Shown here: positions 1-14,200 of the stretch, one piece after another | How positions within the stretch are numbered: the first letter of the stretch is position 1 | Layout of the letters: each line of letters starts with the position of its first letter | DNA from: Juglans regia | Taxonomy: Eukaryota > Streptophyta > Magnoliopsida > Fagales > Juglandaceae | Assembly: GCF_001411555.2 (NCBI RefSeq) | Contig: NC_049909.1 | Location: 17,594,623 to 17,658,622, forward strand | Direction: 5' to 3' | Length of the DNA: 64,000 nucleotides | Program-made: the position numbers and the translations under genes | Notes under the pieces: generated by a model | Seen by the model: the letters and a program-made list of their open reading frames with translations, nothing else | Database searches by the model: none | What the model was told of the DNA's origin: nothing

Positions 1-1496
1 TACTGATCATCAATTTAGATAGTTTTTCTTTTTTTTGAAAAAAACAAATGTGAACGAAAGGAAGAACAAGCATAGTACTTATAAATTAATGTGTCTTTAT
101 GAATTGACCTAACGCGCATGCATGCAGTACCAAGAATGGAATACCGCTATATATTGTGGTCCAGCTAGCTAGGGATTTTTGTGGATGCATGGTACTATAT
201 ATATGCTACAAGATTTATAATTTGGTAAAGTGAAAATCAGTTTGAACAGAAACACTCAAGATTAAGGTGCAAAATCGTCTTCAATATGAACTGCGAAATG
301 AACCGTAGTACGTTTCGTTGAGTACGTACTTATCATGAGTAGTACTGATGGTTACCTTCTCGTCTATTTAGTATCAATCTTCAAAAGGGTTAATATATAT
401 ACATCAAGACTTGCTGAAACAAAAGTAAGTTTGCAGAAATCAACTTTCTAGTTAAATTATGTAAATTGAAGAAAAATCATCTACTCTGACACTAGCCAAA
501 TAGTGTTGATAAAGGTCTATGCTTTTCTTCCACCAACTTTGTTAGTTTAATGCTCTTTTCCTAAGTGGATATACCCAAGAAGCTAAAGTATTTAGAATCT
601 TTGAATGGCTATTCACTAGTACTACTCTATCTAGCTAAATCACAGAAAGACTAATTTTCAGGATGCGTGTCGCGCATTCTAAATTAAGGTTCCTGGTAAA
701 TTCTCTCCGGCCTGTTTTCTTTTTAACTAGGCTTTGGTTAAATGTCTGCATCAAAGATATATAATAAGACTTCACAAAGTTGGACCATTCATGACATGGG
801 AATTCGCCATTGAGATCAGGAGTACTACTGCTCATGATCATGGAGCCTTAAACTGATCAATATATTGGTGTGTCGATCAATGATAATCTTAGTACTATTT
901 GTCAGCTAAGCACGTGAAATTAAGCATATCCGAGGTGTACGTACTTGCCTGTGCCAAATAATAACGATTAGAGGAAGAGGGTAGGGGATTTTAAGGCCAA
1001 AAACGGTTCATTTTGAGAGTGCAGAGTTCCTTCATCTCAAATTGCTGATACCAGTAAGATATGATCCTCTATAGTGAGATATTGAGAATCATGCTGCATG
1101 CAGTCATCAATGTATAACAGGAGAAGAGCGGTGCATTGGTTTGTGTGACTGAAAAACAAAGGCTTAATTATTAAAAAAAAAATGAAGGAATAGCCAAGAC
1201 GAGACATATAGTAGTCATTCTGATTATGACAAACCAAGCTAGCTCTTCTAAAAGACTGCATTGGTCAATTTGCTACACTAATTCCTAATTATTAATCAAC
1301 GAGGGATTATTAATGTTAATTACCATATGATCAATGTAGTAAAAAATATTGGACTACGTATGTACAGGTACCAAAATCAAAAGTACATCAACTCAAGCTT
1401 TTTAAATCTCAAATGTACAAGTGATGTTAGACTCGTCCCTTTTATAAAGAAGTAGATCATATTACGAAAAAGTGTGAAAAATTCACTTTTTCTAGG

Positions 1497-1722
1497 CCTC
1501 GTTTGATTATCTAGTTCAGATAATCAGATGAGATGATATGCTTTATTGAAAGTTGAATAAAATATTATTATAATATAATTTTTTACTATTATTTTTATTT
1601 TATGATTCCAAAAATTTAAATTGTTTATTATATTTTATGTGAGAATTTAAAAAAAAATATAAGAATTATATGATATAAAATAGTTTAATTTTGTGTAACT
1701 AAATCAGTTTTAAGTGAGATTT
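1497..1722. repeat. AT-rich MITE, GAGATGA family
   Basis: Typical copy: GATGAGATGATATG near one end, then GTTGAATAAAATATTATTATAATAT, then TTTATTATATTTTATGTGAG. No coding content. Confidence 0.5.
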
Positions 1723-1977
1723 ACTTTTTAAAAAAACAAAAAAAACTTGCACAAAATTTGGCATTTGGACAGCATTCATTTTTCATTTAAATATTTTTAA
1801 AAAAAATACATCAATACATTTAAAATTAATTCCTTAATCACTAAATAAATAAAAAATTTGACACTTGCGGTCAAATGAGAGATGCAAACTGAAGTAGTTT
1901 TTCTTTCTGGAATAGAGGCCGTACTGTAGTGCAGCTTAATTCACACAGTGGTAGACTAAAATTAATAAATATAAAAA

Positions 1978-2008
<31 letters not shown>

Positions 2009-3888
2009 TATAGCTGCATGCGCGCAGTACTGTCACACAAACATAGAGAGCGAGAGAGTCACAGACGTAGAATGTCAAATTATTTATTCATCATTACCTT
2101 ATCATTCATTCTCCTTCAACGTCTTTTACACGTGTCAAGATTTCCTTTCATTGAATTTCATGCCTCACCGACCCTGCAGCCGTCAGATCTGTCCGTCTCT
2201 GACCCGGACTACTGTTGTATGGGAAAATGACTTGTGAGAGTAACGCTATTTTACAACCGGCCTAGTTGGTTTCATGCATGAATTTGCAGAGCTTTGAGTA
2301 GCTCGAGAAAATTTGCACGAAAAAGTTGTGGTGAGGGTCCACGTAAAGTCATTAAGTGACAGCAGGATTCATGGAATTTTTATGCAATAAATCTAGATGA
2401 TTAATGCTGCAGACTTGCGCCGAGAAACCTTTTTCTTTTTCTTTTCTTTTTTTCCCCTGCCCCTCCTGAGAGCTTCATGCTTTCTGGCATTCTCGTGTCA
2501 CGTAGCTTTGCTTTGTGGCATTCGTGCAGTCTCATTTATAGCATACATCCGCGTAATGAAACTAGTTTTAGCCAGCTCGCTTCTGAGGCTCGATAACCGA
2601 AGATATCTCTCCTCCAAAGCAAGGTCATGCATGCATGCATGGCAGTCGATAGCGGTTGGGAAACCAAATTAATTGATGTGTTTGGTATTGACAGAACGAT
2701 CAAAAGCCTTAGCGGCCATGTGAAGGACATGATGCAATAATGTAATCTTTGTCCAAAAAGACTCCTTCATGAACGGTCAATAATAAAGGTAAAATGTTGC
2801 GAAAAAAGAGTGAAACTAGCACCTTTGTGGACATATTCTGCTCGATGATCAGTAGAGTTTCAGATTAATGTTGTTTTTTTCCAAGGTTGGCATGATATAT
2901 ATATATATATATATATACTTTAGGCAGCTGGCTTTTCCATATGGCTACTGTTCTTGGTATAAGAGAGTGACCCAGATAACTATTGAGCCCAAATACCAAC
3001 AAAAAGTAATTAAGATCAAATAGCCCCCACTCTAATCTTCTTACCATCTGCATGCATGGCCTGTTAATTCATCAACCGACAGTACTGGGATCATGCATAC
3101 GGGAAGTATCCTCTCAATTTTAGTTTGTTAAAAATATTAAGTACTATTTTGATTGTTAATTATTATGCTTTTAAAAAGGTTTAAAGCTGTGATGAGTGAA
3201 ATCGTCATCAAATGCTAGCTAATTATTATTCATTTCGTTCCGTTTGATCTGCATGCTGCATGTACTTGAAAAGAACCCCATGCATTCTACAAAGTGCATG
3301 GAGAGTTTTATGCAAACGTTAAATATCTTTTCTGGTCAGTATATATTATCATAACAAGGTTATGGCAATGGACTGAGTAAACAAATAAACTCTTGCATGG
3401 GGTAGAATTAATTAATGCATTTAGTCTAATATCATTGAACTTTAGCCTATAGAGATATGAATGTAGTCTAGGACCCCTTTGGTCTTGTTAGTTTAATTCT
3501 GAGTAGTGTTACAAACAAAAATAGATTTTATAAATGTAAACTCACACACTGACGTGGATTCATATGATATATTTGTAATAAAATTAATTTTACAATCTCT
3601 AGTACCATATCAAAGCATATCATTTGTTAGTTTACTTTTATAAATTTCTTTTATAGCTAAAACATTTCTCTTTACTCTTAACTAAATTTCTAGCAGGTTT
3701 AAATAGGCCGCGTACAATTATTTTAGAAATTTAGATCAAGGATTTTCAATTCAATCAGACGCATTGGGTCCTTTTGGGTACGATCTTAAAAAATGATGTT
3801 GAAAGATCATATGGTCCTCGACCCAAATTTGGCAAAAATTCCCCCCCCACCCCTTCTCTCTCTGATCGTCGAGTTTATTAAGAGCTCG

Positions 3889-4217
3889 TTTGAAATGAGA
3901 ATTTATTGAAATAGTAGTAAAATAATTTGTGAATAGTAGCGAGATAGTTTGAGTTAAATATTTTTTAAATTTTAGAAAATGATAGATAAAAAGTTGAATA
4001 AAAAATATTATAAAGTTAAAATATTGTTATAATATAATTTTATAATATTATTTTTATTTGTGGATTTGAAAAAATCAAATTATTTTTTATTTTTTACTTG
4101 AAAGTTTGATAAAATTGTAATGATTAATTTGAAAATATTTATATTTAAATTATATTTAGAAAGAAAATGAGATGAGATGAGAATTTTGAGATGATATATG
4201 TTTCCGAACAAGCCCTA
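3889..4217. repeat. AT-rich MITE, GAGATGA family
   Basis: Begins GCTCGTTTGAAATGAGAA and ends GAGATGAGATGAGAATTTTGAGATG...CCGAACAAGCCC. The ends are imperfectly inverted. Confidence 0.55.
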
Positions 4218-4479
4218 AGTATTTTCTTGCGACCTGATAGTGTGGAAACTTACATATGTTATAACACCTATAAAATGAACAAGAGTTAACTTGCAAATTA
4301 AATATTTAAAAATCCAAAGTGGATTAAATTTATTGGTAAAGTATTTAATTAAACCATGCAGAAGAAAAGATCAAAAGCACCGAAAAATGCAAAATCTAGC
4401 TAGCAATTAGTACGTACGGATCACAAGTTTGTTGAAGGAAGCTAGCCACAGAAAATTAAGCTAAATTATTTTCTGACAT

Positions 4480-5215
4480 AAATATATATACATCCGCACA
4501 TGTGAAAGGCAGACAAAGAACAGAGGGCACAGGAGAAACTAACAAGAACAAGAAGGAACGTCGAGAACAAAAGACGAAAGCTCGTGTCCACAGTATATAT
4601 AGATGAAACCGTTCCTACAACACAACGCAATATAAGCCGAGATTCTCGCGGGCCGGAGCCATTAACGATGCCATTCCTTTCTCAAGAAAGAGAGAGAAGA
4701 GATCGAGCATTTCGTCGTGATGAACAAAGAGCATATAAAGCGATAAAATCGTGCTTTCAGAGCCACTGTCGCGCATGTCAACGGAGGGTGACATGTCGAC
4801 GGTGCGTTAGGGAATACGGTCAAACACATAGGGTCGATGTCAGAGACAACGGGAAGGAAACATGCATGAGAGAGAGAGAGAGAGAGGACCGATGGAGGCC
4901 AAAAATCATTTTGCAATCTATTGCTTTATGATTGACGTCACGCTGAACGGACTGTCGTAGTAGCATGCAATTGCATTGTATTGCTGCAGATTTCAGAAAG
5001 AGGAGAGCTCGAGCTCGAGCTCGAGCTCTTGTTGGCTGTTGCTTTGTCGTTTGACGTCTAATGAGGCAGGGCCGCAGGAGGGGCCTCGAATTGGGTATTG
5101 GGATGAGTGAAGAGAGTGGGGATGATGGAGACCATACCTCCTGCACTTCCTGCCCCTTTGAGAGCAGTCCTGTCTTTGTCTGCCCGGCATTCAAGGCGGG
5201 CTACTATTTATAACT
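4480..5215. other. GC-richer island of unknown function
   Basis: Clearly less AT-rich than its surroundings. It has a TATATATAG box on plus near 4592 and a TATAAATA box on minus near 5207, so two converging transcripts are conceivable. Overlapping open frames of 115 codons (plus) and up to about 124 codons (minus) are rich in Arg and Ser and match nothing I know. GA repeats (4869-4887) and the AGCTCG tract lie inside. Confidence 0.3.
5005..5029. repeat. Palindromic AGCTCG microsatellite
   Basis: Four tandem GAGCTC/AGCTCG units; the whole tract is self-complementary. Confidence 0.9.
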
Positions 5216-6010
5216 TTTATTATATATTCCCCTCAAAAAAAAACACAGTAAAAATGAATGTAAATAAAAAGAGGCAAGAACTTTTGGGTTGTTCTTTGTG
5301 TGTTGTATGACTATTTTTGGAGAAGAGTTTATCAATTTAATTCAATTGCTTGGAAGCTTGCCAAAATGGTAAGATGATTTGTTTAGAGTTCATGCCATGC
5401 AATTAAGAAGTTTAGGTCTAACTTTATCCATGCATGCATACACATGCCATAATGTTAATTATAAGATCAACTCCTCATGTATATAATGGGGGTACTCAAA
5501 AGACTTTTGCACTAATTTCCTTCTCTTGGAGGAGAGGTGTCTCAATATATCTTACTTTTCTTGATAATTTGTTAAAATAAATATTTGTGGCACTTCAAAT
5601 TTCATTACGATGGTCGATCATTTTAATTTGGATCATACATAGTGTTCGAGTAGACCTTTTTTCTTCTCTCTTTTTATAAAGAGAGACGGCACTCCAAATT
5701 TTATCAATTACACTAATACCGTATACAAAGTAAAAGACGTCTTTAGTACCAATTATGTACAAAAATTCAAAAACTAAAACATTGAAAATGTAGTACATAT
5801 ATATACTTTTAGACAGAGAAAAAAAAAACACAATTGTACATTAATATATCAACTAGAAATTAAGAAAATCATATATATGCTCATGTGAAAACCTTCTCAA
5901 GTTTCTTTTATTCATTTGAATTTAATATATATGCAGGGTGTACAATGCAACAATAATACAATAACCGTACATACATCTAACATATGATTTGATATCAATA
6001 TATATATATA

Positions 6011-6104
6011 TATGTATGCATATAATATGATATGGTAGAATTTATGCTGCACCGATTTTTGGAAATTAATCAACATGCATCTTTTTTAGTACTTCTTTCC
6101 CCTC

Positions 6105-6146
<42 letters not shown>

Positions 6147-6235
6147 CATATAATATGATATGGTAGAATTTATGCTGCACCGATTTTTGGAAATTAATCA
6201 ACATGCAGCTTTTTTAGTACTTCTTTCCCCTCTTT
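6011..6235. repeat. Tandem duplication, units 128 bp apart, in TA repeats
   Basis: About 97 bp (6011-6107) is repeated at 6139-6235 with one clear base change (CATGCATC to CATGCAGC) and a T-run length change. TA microsatellites lie before, between and after. Confidence 0.92.
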
Positions 6236-8217
6236 ATATATATATATATATATTCCCGTACAAGCTAGCTAGCTAGCTTGTTCATTGGATCCTATCTACC
6301 TGACATTTCCGGCAACAAGCAGCATGGGCCCGATCTATGAAGGTAAGTTCGAGAACACAGCTAGCAAATGAAAATTAAAGAAATAAAAATAAAAATGCAC
6401 TAGCAAACATGACTTAATTAATCATAGGCAATACCATGAGTATTTGAATTTTCTTTAAAAAATTATGATGCATCATGAGTACTACTAAACTACTACTGTA
6501 TACATACATGCATGCATGCATGGTGGTGACATTACATAGTCGTTATGTACTTTTCTTGCTCCTTTGAGCAATCGGAGCCACATACTCTTCTTGCCAAGTG
6601 GTCCAATAATATTTGTAATGTCAACTCTTTTGTCGTCAATATAAATTAAATATATTTATTTTTATTAACTTCATTTTTAATATAATAATAATTTAACATG
6701 CATGATGATGTTTGAGTTAAAAAAAATCGTAACTCCCGATATTTTGCCAATATCTTATCATTTAAAAAAGAAAAATGGACACAAAATATCGTCTTGTCTG
6801 TAAACAATAATATTCTAATTCAAATCAATTCATTTTCTTTTTATAAGTAAATCAATTCATTTTCTTCAATAAACATAAATCATTCATGGATTTTACAGGA
6901 AATTAATTTAAGTGGTGAAAAAGTTTGACAGCACAAGCTAGGCAAGAGTTTGTTTTGTTTTGTTTTATTTTTTGAAGAAAAAAAAGAAAAGTAATTTATC
7001 AGAAAGTCTGAATTGAATCATTGATTGATGATGATGATGATGAGTAGCTTTATTTTTTTATTTTTAAATGGCTTGATGTGTGACGCGTGCTGAGAGTTTT
7101 ATATGCAACTGTGGAACGAGACAACAGTTGCTCTTAGTAAAATACAAGTAGATGTGGACAACCAACCTGGCCATTTGACCATTCACAAATGACTATTTTC
7201 CGAAAGCGATTTGATATATAATGCATATTGTTCAGAATTGAGTTGCACAAAATAATAATAATAATAATAACAATATTAAAAAGCAGATTGTTTATGTTGA
7301 GAATTGAGGTAAGCCCACTAAGACCAAAGGCCCACTAAGATGGGCGAGGGGCAAGGCTTGCTAGTTGTTAGGATAAGGATTACAAGATGGAGGAGAGAGT
7401 AGCATAGGGTGGGCAACACAAGAGGAACATGATCAAGATAAATCATGCTCAATACGTTAAATTTACTTTATAAAAAAAAAAAAAACATTGTGTATTTAAA
7501 ACACTAGTATAAATACCCCCACCTACCTATAAGGTAAAAGGAAACAAATCTCTCTTATTTTTCCCGTTACCTCCTGTTCAAAAAATTATTTTTTTAATGA
7601 CCGACCCTATTTTTATTCAACCTCTAAAACTGTATCTAACATTACTCTTAACAGAAACGCACATAAGAGATATAAACAGAGTCTCAAATTTTTCAAAAAA
7701 TTGTGGCTTTAAAGTTTCTCAACTTAAGATTTTAGTCCTATTTCTCAATAGGAGTATAAGATACGTGAGTAAATCGTCCATAGATTATCTATCAGTAAAT
7801 TAAGAAGAAATAAATTAATAAGAAATAATCGACTTTCAAACACGAGTTTTCACGTCTAGCATTGCTCATAGACAAAGATAAGCCACTTACAGATTCTAAG
7901 TCCTCTTGTTCCACTATTACCTAAACTCCTAGGAATAATAGACACAACGTTTGTCACAACTAATTTCACAATCATGTTCAAATGAGGGTATTTTTATACA
8001 GTGATAATAATACTTATTATAACTATTTTATAAATTATCTCACAAAAGTACCCTTCATTTAAAACATGGTTGCAAAAAGAGTCATAAAACAGGTTGTTTA
8101 TATTTTCCGCAATGTATGTAAAAACCTAGAATCATCCAACATGGTACTCAAAACTTCCTGTCGACGCATTTACGGACTGAAATGTCCAACGTCTTCAAAC
8201 GTTCAAGTGCACCACTG

Positions 8218-11200
8218 TCAATTAAAGGCATCTTGTACCTTTTCTACATTAGGCTTTGGCGCTTCCGGTTCATAATTGGATTGTGTTGGTACCTGCATCA
8301 GCCAGTAAGATATGTATTTTACCATTATTAGATTGGACTGTCCCTCAAGCAATACATGAATTTAAATTATTGTACCATAAACAGTGACTTGAAGGCTGCA
8401 TCCGAAACTTGGAAAAGAGTGCCAAAATGACCAATACCCAGAATTGCTGGGGCCACGGGTCCGTGTAAACGAACTCTCTTATGAACGGTGCCCCAAGCAC
8501 TTTCGACACCTTTAATACAAAAATTTGTATGCTATCTGTGATCTGTCAACTCAATCCAGTCTCAGCCATATATATAGTTTTCCTTTGCAAAATCCTAACA
8601 AAGACTCCATTCCATGACTTACTTTTCATGCAGGACCAATTGCATCATGTAGAACTAACTAGGGGTACATCAAGAAATGTGATCCTCAACAGGATCACTG
8701 GTCCAGGGCAAATAAGGGGTAACACCATTGTGTGATCCACTACTACCATTCAATCAAAGAAAGGGAAAAGAAAAGAACATTCCGGGTATGGGTATTGTAT
8801 TTCCATTTGCCATGCGTTCTCCTAAATCCATCTTTTGGTAATTCAAAACCTATAAGTTGAATAAAATGATATACGGGGTTTGATTTAACCAACACCTAGA
8901 GTTTGATTTAGTACATGTTATGCATAACGAATTTCGCATAAATTGAATGCCATTTAACATGAATCTGAAGTTCTCATACTTCTAATAGTTTTTCAAAATA
9001 TAGAAAGTCATTTGGAGAGCATGATAGACGCACAAAATTTCATGTAATCTTCTTCCTTTTTATTTTTTTAATTATTATGTCGGGGAACTTCTCCAAAACA
9101 CAGTCCTTCGGACCCACCCATGAAGAGTAAACTCCGGTCCCGTGCACCGCACCCTCAAAAGTCTCCCTACATGAAACTGGTTAAATCGCTGACTTCTCAC
9201 CAGAAGGTGTGGCCCCAAATGATTGTTTGCACCCATGAGGTGTTAAATCTTGAACCTTAAAGGGGTGATACCCCAAGACCAAAGCCTTCACCACTTGGGA
9301 TTTACTGTAATCTAAAGCTAGACCTGACGAAATACCAGTCCAATGAGAAGTTACTTTGTGGTGTAAAATTTTCAAAAAGTTGAGCATATTATCATACTCT
9401 TTTTTCTTTTGCTAGGTAAGAAAAGATAGGAGAGGGGGCAACTTGAGGTGGTAGCACCCTACCCGCTGGGAACCGGATATGAGGGCCTTAGGCCATATAA
9501 CCATACACTAGCTACAATTTTTTTTTTTTTAATAAGTTACATTAGCTACAATTTTACATCTGATGTGACCCTTTATTAATGTCGCAACACCAAATAACTT
9601 TAATAATTGTTTCACAATCCCATCCTTGAATTACATATTCCGCTCATACTTAAAATGCATTGCCACATTTGGACTGCCATTTGCAATCAAATGCAAAAAG
9701 TCATATTGCCTCGTGTATCTTTAACATATCAAAATCTAATTACATAAATTCATGATTAAAATGACCAGACTTCATGTATGCCACTAACTCCTTACCAAAT
9801 GGAGATTACCTTCATCAAGCTACCAAATAGATTTTAATTCTGGCAGAACCAACCATTCCAAAACCAAAATGAGCCTACCAACAAGTAAACCACCAAAACT
9901 AACTGCTCCTAGTTGACCTAGCTGGAACATAAAAATCCAAACAAATAAATTTGTCACTGAACAAACTACTAAACATTTCCAACGTGGAAAAGGAGATGTT
10001 TAAATCCCTTTGTTTTTGTAAATGTAACATTTCCCCACTTCCCTTAGTAGGCCACACTTTTTATGCACATAAGTAATAACTCCTTGCAACAAGCAAGCAC
10101 TGCTAACCAAGAGCCCATAAAGAACTTTTCAAATCAAATCAACCTAGAAGTATGAATCATACCTTGCATTGAAGATTTGTGATTGTAGACCTTAACAAAG
10201 TATCTCCAACTATAAATCTCAATCTTTTGATAAATTCATCGCGCACCATATTCTTTGCCTGGTTATCCAAAAAAAACAATTATGTAGCAAAAGTAAAGAT
10301 AATTCAATCAAAACAGAATATTGAGAGGAAAATGTTATTTTTTCTTTTTCTTTTTTTTTTTCTTTTAGCGTGGAAAAGCATATACCAATTCTCCTAACAT
10401 ACCTTGAACAAGCCATAATGCAATTTAATTTCTTCCATGGCCTTTGGAGGAACTTTATCTGAGATAGCATCAAACAACATGGGAAAGGGCATCCAAGTGG
10501 ATTTACAAGTTCTTGTACTGCTTGAACCTAGACTAGCAGCTTTCCCCTCGGACTTCCCAGAATTTGAAATTGGTTGACTTATGCTCTCCTAATAGAGAAC
10601 AAGTTTTTTTTTTTTAAGTAAAAGCAAATTCAATAAAAGCACAACAGGCACAGTCCAAGTACACAACAGTAAGCACCCAACAAAATGGATTGGGGAAACC
10701 AAAATAAAGGATATATGAATTCAAGCACCATTTGATAGATTAACTTACCACATCAACTGTGGGAGACTCTAAACGTTGGCACTGAGTCACATGACAAGAC
10801 TTAGTAATCCCTGAAACAGCATGATTAGTCTCACTTCCAACCAAAAGCCCTGTAGGAACAACATACAGCACTAGTGCTCAAGTACCAAAAAAACTTGAAT
10901 AAAAAAATCCACGATATCCATACAGCATCTGCAGGAGGCCCGGCTGGCTACCTCAATAGACAGTAGTTGCAGTGATGAATCATCTCTTGAATGTAACAAA
11001 GCCCAACCAAAAGGAGATATCTACGATCCACGGATGAATCCTGTTTCCTAAAGCTAACAACTTCTAAACCTTTTCCGTACAGGTTTGAAACAGAAATTGG
11101 GCAATGGGATCAACTAGTTTATTTGTGATAAATCAAATAAGTATCACGGATATCATGTTATATATATATATATATATATTTTTTATGTCAGGAAACCTCT

Positions 11201-14200
11201 CCAAGGCAGACCCTGCGGATGCACCCCTACAAAGTAAACCATGGTCCTGTGCACCGCACCCTCAGAAGTTTTCCTACACAGAACTGGTTAAATCGCTGGC
11301 TTTTTACCAGGAGGTGTGGCCCCAAAGGATTATTTGCACCTATGAGGTGTTGAACCTTGACCTTGAAGGGAGTGATATCCCAAGACCAAGACCTTCACCA
11401 CTTGGGCCAACCCCTTGGGGTTATGAATATTATGTTATATAATGTGAGAACACAAGTTCTTTCACAATGTTAAGGAGAAGTGAAATCATGAAACAAAACG
11501 GCACTCAAGGAGTGATATTCACCTTCAGCTTTGGAAGAGATCTTGAATTTGACAACGAATTCTGGATAGATGTGTGTGTTCATATTCATGGTCCAGATTA
11601 TATAAAATCTTGGATTTTGAAGGTCATCCACTCCACTGTCAAAGTCATTGCAACTGGGACGGTATTGTTTAGTGCCAGGACAAACGGCCTCCATATTTCC
11701 CAATATCACTCGACAAAATACCATATTCCGTACCCCATTTTCATCAACATCACATTGACTTGCACTGTAATCAAATGAAAATGTTCAATCTTTGTCTAAA
11801 TACTAATAAACTCAAAAGTAAAAAGAAAATGATAATTTGGACAATGACAAATGATTACATCAAAAGAACTCTGTCATTTGAACTAATAAGACGTGGTAAT
11901 AACAATCATAATGGTGCATCCCATGCCTTTCTTAAGGAAAATATTGTTAGTCCATTCCCTCCATCCCGACGGTAGATGATTTTTTTAGGGGTCGCAAAAT
12001 AGATGGAAGTTTCAAAAATTTACTGCATTTATTTCTAATTTCCCATGTGACTCCTAAATTTGAACCAACCTTTTTTCACATTTGCACATTTTTTTCAATT
12101 TTGAGCCTACTTTTTTGGCTTTGCTGAGGTTATTTTAGAATATTATTTGCTTTATTAAAATGTGTTGGTGACTCAGTTCACCTTTCATCTACTATGTGAT
12201 GGGGAGAATAGTGATAACATGCATGTTGTTATAATAAAATGATGTATAACTTGAGTGAAAAAACAGCAGTAACACAAGGGAACATGTATCAAAGGTAAAC
12301 TACACAAATCATAAAAGAATAATAATGTATTCCATCCCATACCAGATTAATTTCTTTATTTCTTCTTTTTCAAGGATAAGAGTAAGGGGATGTAAGACTT
12401 TTTTGAGAAAATCTTATGGGATTTTGCAGAAGTAGTGGGACAATTTTTTTTTGGTAAGTAAAAATTTATTAATATCAATAGGCGTAGCCAAGTACACTAG
12501 ATGTATACAATAGAAAACACCTAGCTAGGGAGCAGAAATAGATACAAGGAAATCATGAACAAAGCCCAAGAGGGAGAAATTAGAAACCTATCCAATCTAG
12601 ACCAAGCCCAAAGCCACTACCAATGCACCAAGGCCTGTCCCACCAATCCAAGTTTTGCCCATAAACATCAACAAAGGCCCACTCAAAATCATCTACCACC
12701 TTTTTTTTAAAAAAAGAAAAATAAGCCAATGTACATTCCCCAACACACTCCTCAATACTTGTTTGGATTGAGAGAGTTTTTGAGAGGTGTTATATGAGTT
12801 TGATCAAAGTCGTGGACACCATTGAAAATATGAAGGGAATAAAATTTTCGTGAGGATTTAAAAAAAAAAAAAAAAGGTGAACGTTGTTTTAGTTTTTTTT
12901 GTTATGGATATCAAGGTGCGATGTTTTAATGATTGAGATTGTTTTGGAGTAAAAAATGTTTGGATTAAGAGTAGGAAATTTTGAGAAACTTTTGGTTCCC
13001 AAACATGATCTATGGAGTACTGCCAAAACAAGAGGTGGCCAGTTGTATTGAAGAAAGGGACAACAATCCCAGCGGGAACAGAAAATTCTCAACTTCTCCA
13101 GTGGAAGTCGCTAGTACGCAATAAAGGTTTCATTTTTTATCGGTCGCAATAAAGGTTTCCTTTTTATCGAAGAAATTTCTCATCATTGCTGCTGAAAATA
13201 CAATATTTAAAGTTTCCATGTTATACTTTTAATGGGCCACAAAAGAAAAACTCCAAACCTTGTGTAAGAGCTGTTAGCAGCTGCAAGATGAACACCAATG
13301 CCATGCATAGACTTGATTGTGGAAGGTCCACAATGACCAAGCCCATATGTCATTACTGTAGGCAGCTCCACTTCAGAAGAAGCAAGCCATGCATATCGAA
13401 CATTCGCATCCCCACGACACTTTTTGGTTAGTTCTACCTGCTTCCGGAAAAGCTCAAACCGAGCTTGCATCAAAGTACTTGAGCAAGGGTATATCTCAAC
13501 AATGTCAGCACTACAAAAAGCACCCATACCAGTAAGGAACGTCTTTTGCACAGCAACACAATCAAATTCTTCATTTTCAGATTCAGGAACGGTGACTAAA
13601 TCTACCTTCATCAGTTTATTTTCCTGAACAGCCTCGTCATTTTTTGCACCAGCTTCTAAATTGCAACTCCCCTCAACATCTAGATCGTAGTGGTTGCTAG
13701 CAGGTTTACGATTGATTTGAATCTGCTTAACCAGAGCATTAGACTCCCCACTACATTCCTTAATAGATTGTTCCGCTCCATTTATTTCAATTTCCAGCTG
13801 CAGTTTGATCTCAGGAGACCCAAAAGACTCCTCAATCCCTGGGAATTGATATTTTCCACCGTTGGGTGGATGGAAGTCACAGAGTTCATCTTCTGCATAA
13901 ATTTCTGGAAAGAAGCAGCTGCCTGCTTCATCAATCCAAGCAATTGGTTGCTGTAAACCAGTTTTTAAGTCCATTTGAAACATATGCAAAAAATCAAGCA
14001 CGAAACAATGCTCATTTAACTCAATCTCCATAGTAGCCTTCTTTACATGAAAATCCTCCCTAACCATATCAACAATTTCCTGAGGAAAATCAATCCATTC
14101 ACTATTCTGATAAAACATTATACGCTTAGGTGTACCAGTTTTCATATAATTTGAATAACGTCCATGTGAAGATCTCCCAACACTAGACCAATGATTCATG

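Larger units (their letters stand above)
1..8217. other. Intergenic stretch left of RCD1-like copy 1
   Basis: No gene recognised on either strand. Contents: TA microsatellites (1986-2012, 2897-2917, 6109-6140, 6234-6252), repeated GCATGCATG motifs, two AT-rich MITEs, the tandem duplication, the GC-richer island, and near 7950-8110 a partial relative of the foldback family. Confidence 0.6.

Noticed and set aside
1929..2237. Plus-strand 102-codon frame
   Set aside because: Half of it is translated TA microsatellite (Ile-Tyr repeat); there is no domain and no splice context.
4662..4931. Arg-rich frames in the 4.5-5.2 kb island as real proteins
   Set aside because: Composition follows GA and CT repeats on both strands, and no motif is recognised. 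Kept only as an unexplained island.
5100..5200. Possible plant miRNA hairpin in the GC-richer island
   Set aside because: No mature miRNA sequence I know is present and the stem is weak.
7950..8110. Full foldback element next to RCD1-like copy 1
   Set aside because: Only one arm-like part is recognisable, so it is reported as a partial relative and not as an element.
13186..13956. Plus-strand open frames across the RCD1-like copy 1 main exon
   Set aside because: They are antisense shadows of the long minus-strand coding exon and show no protein family features.
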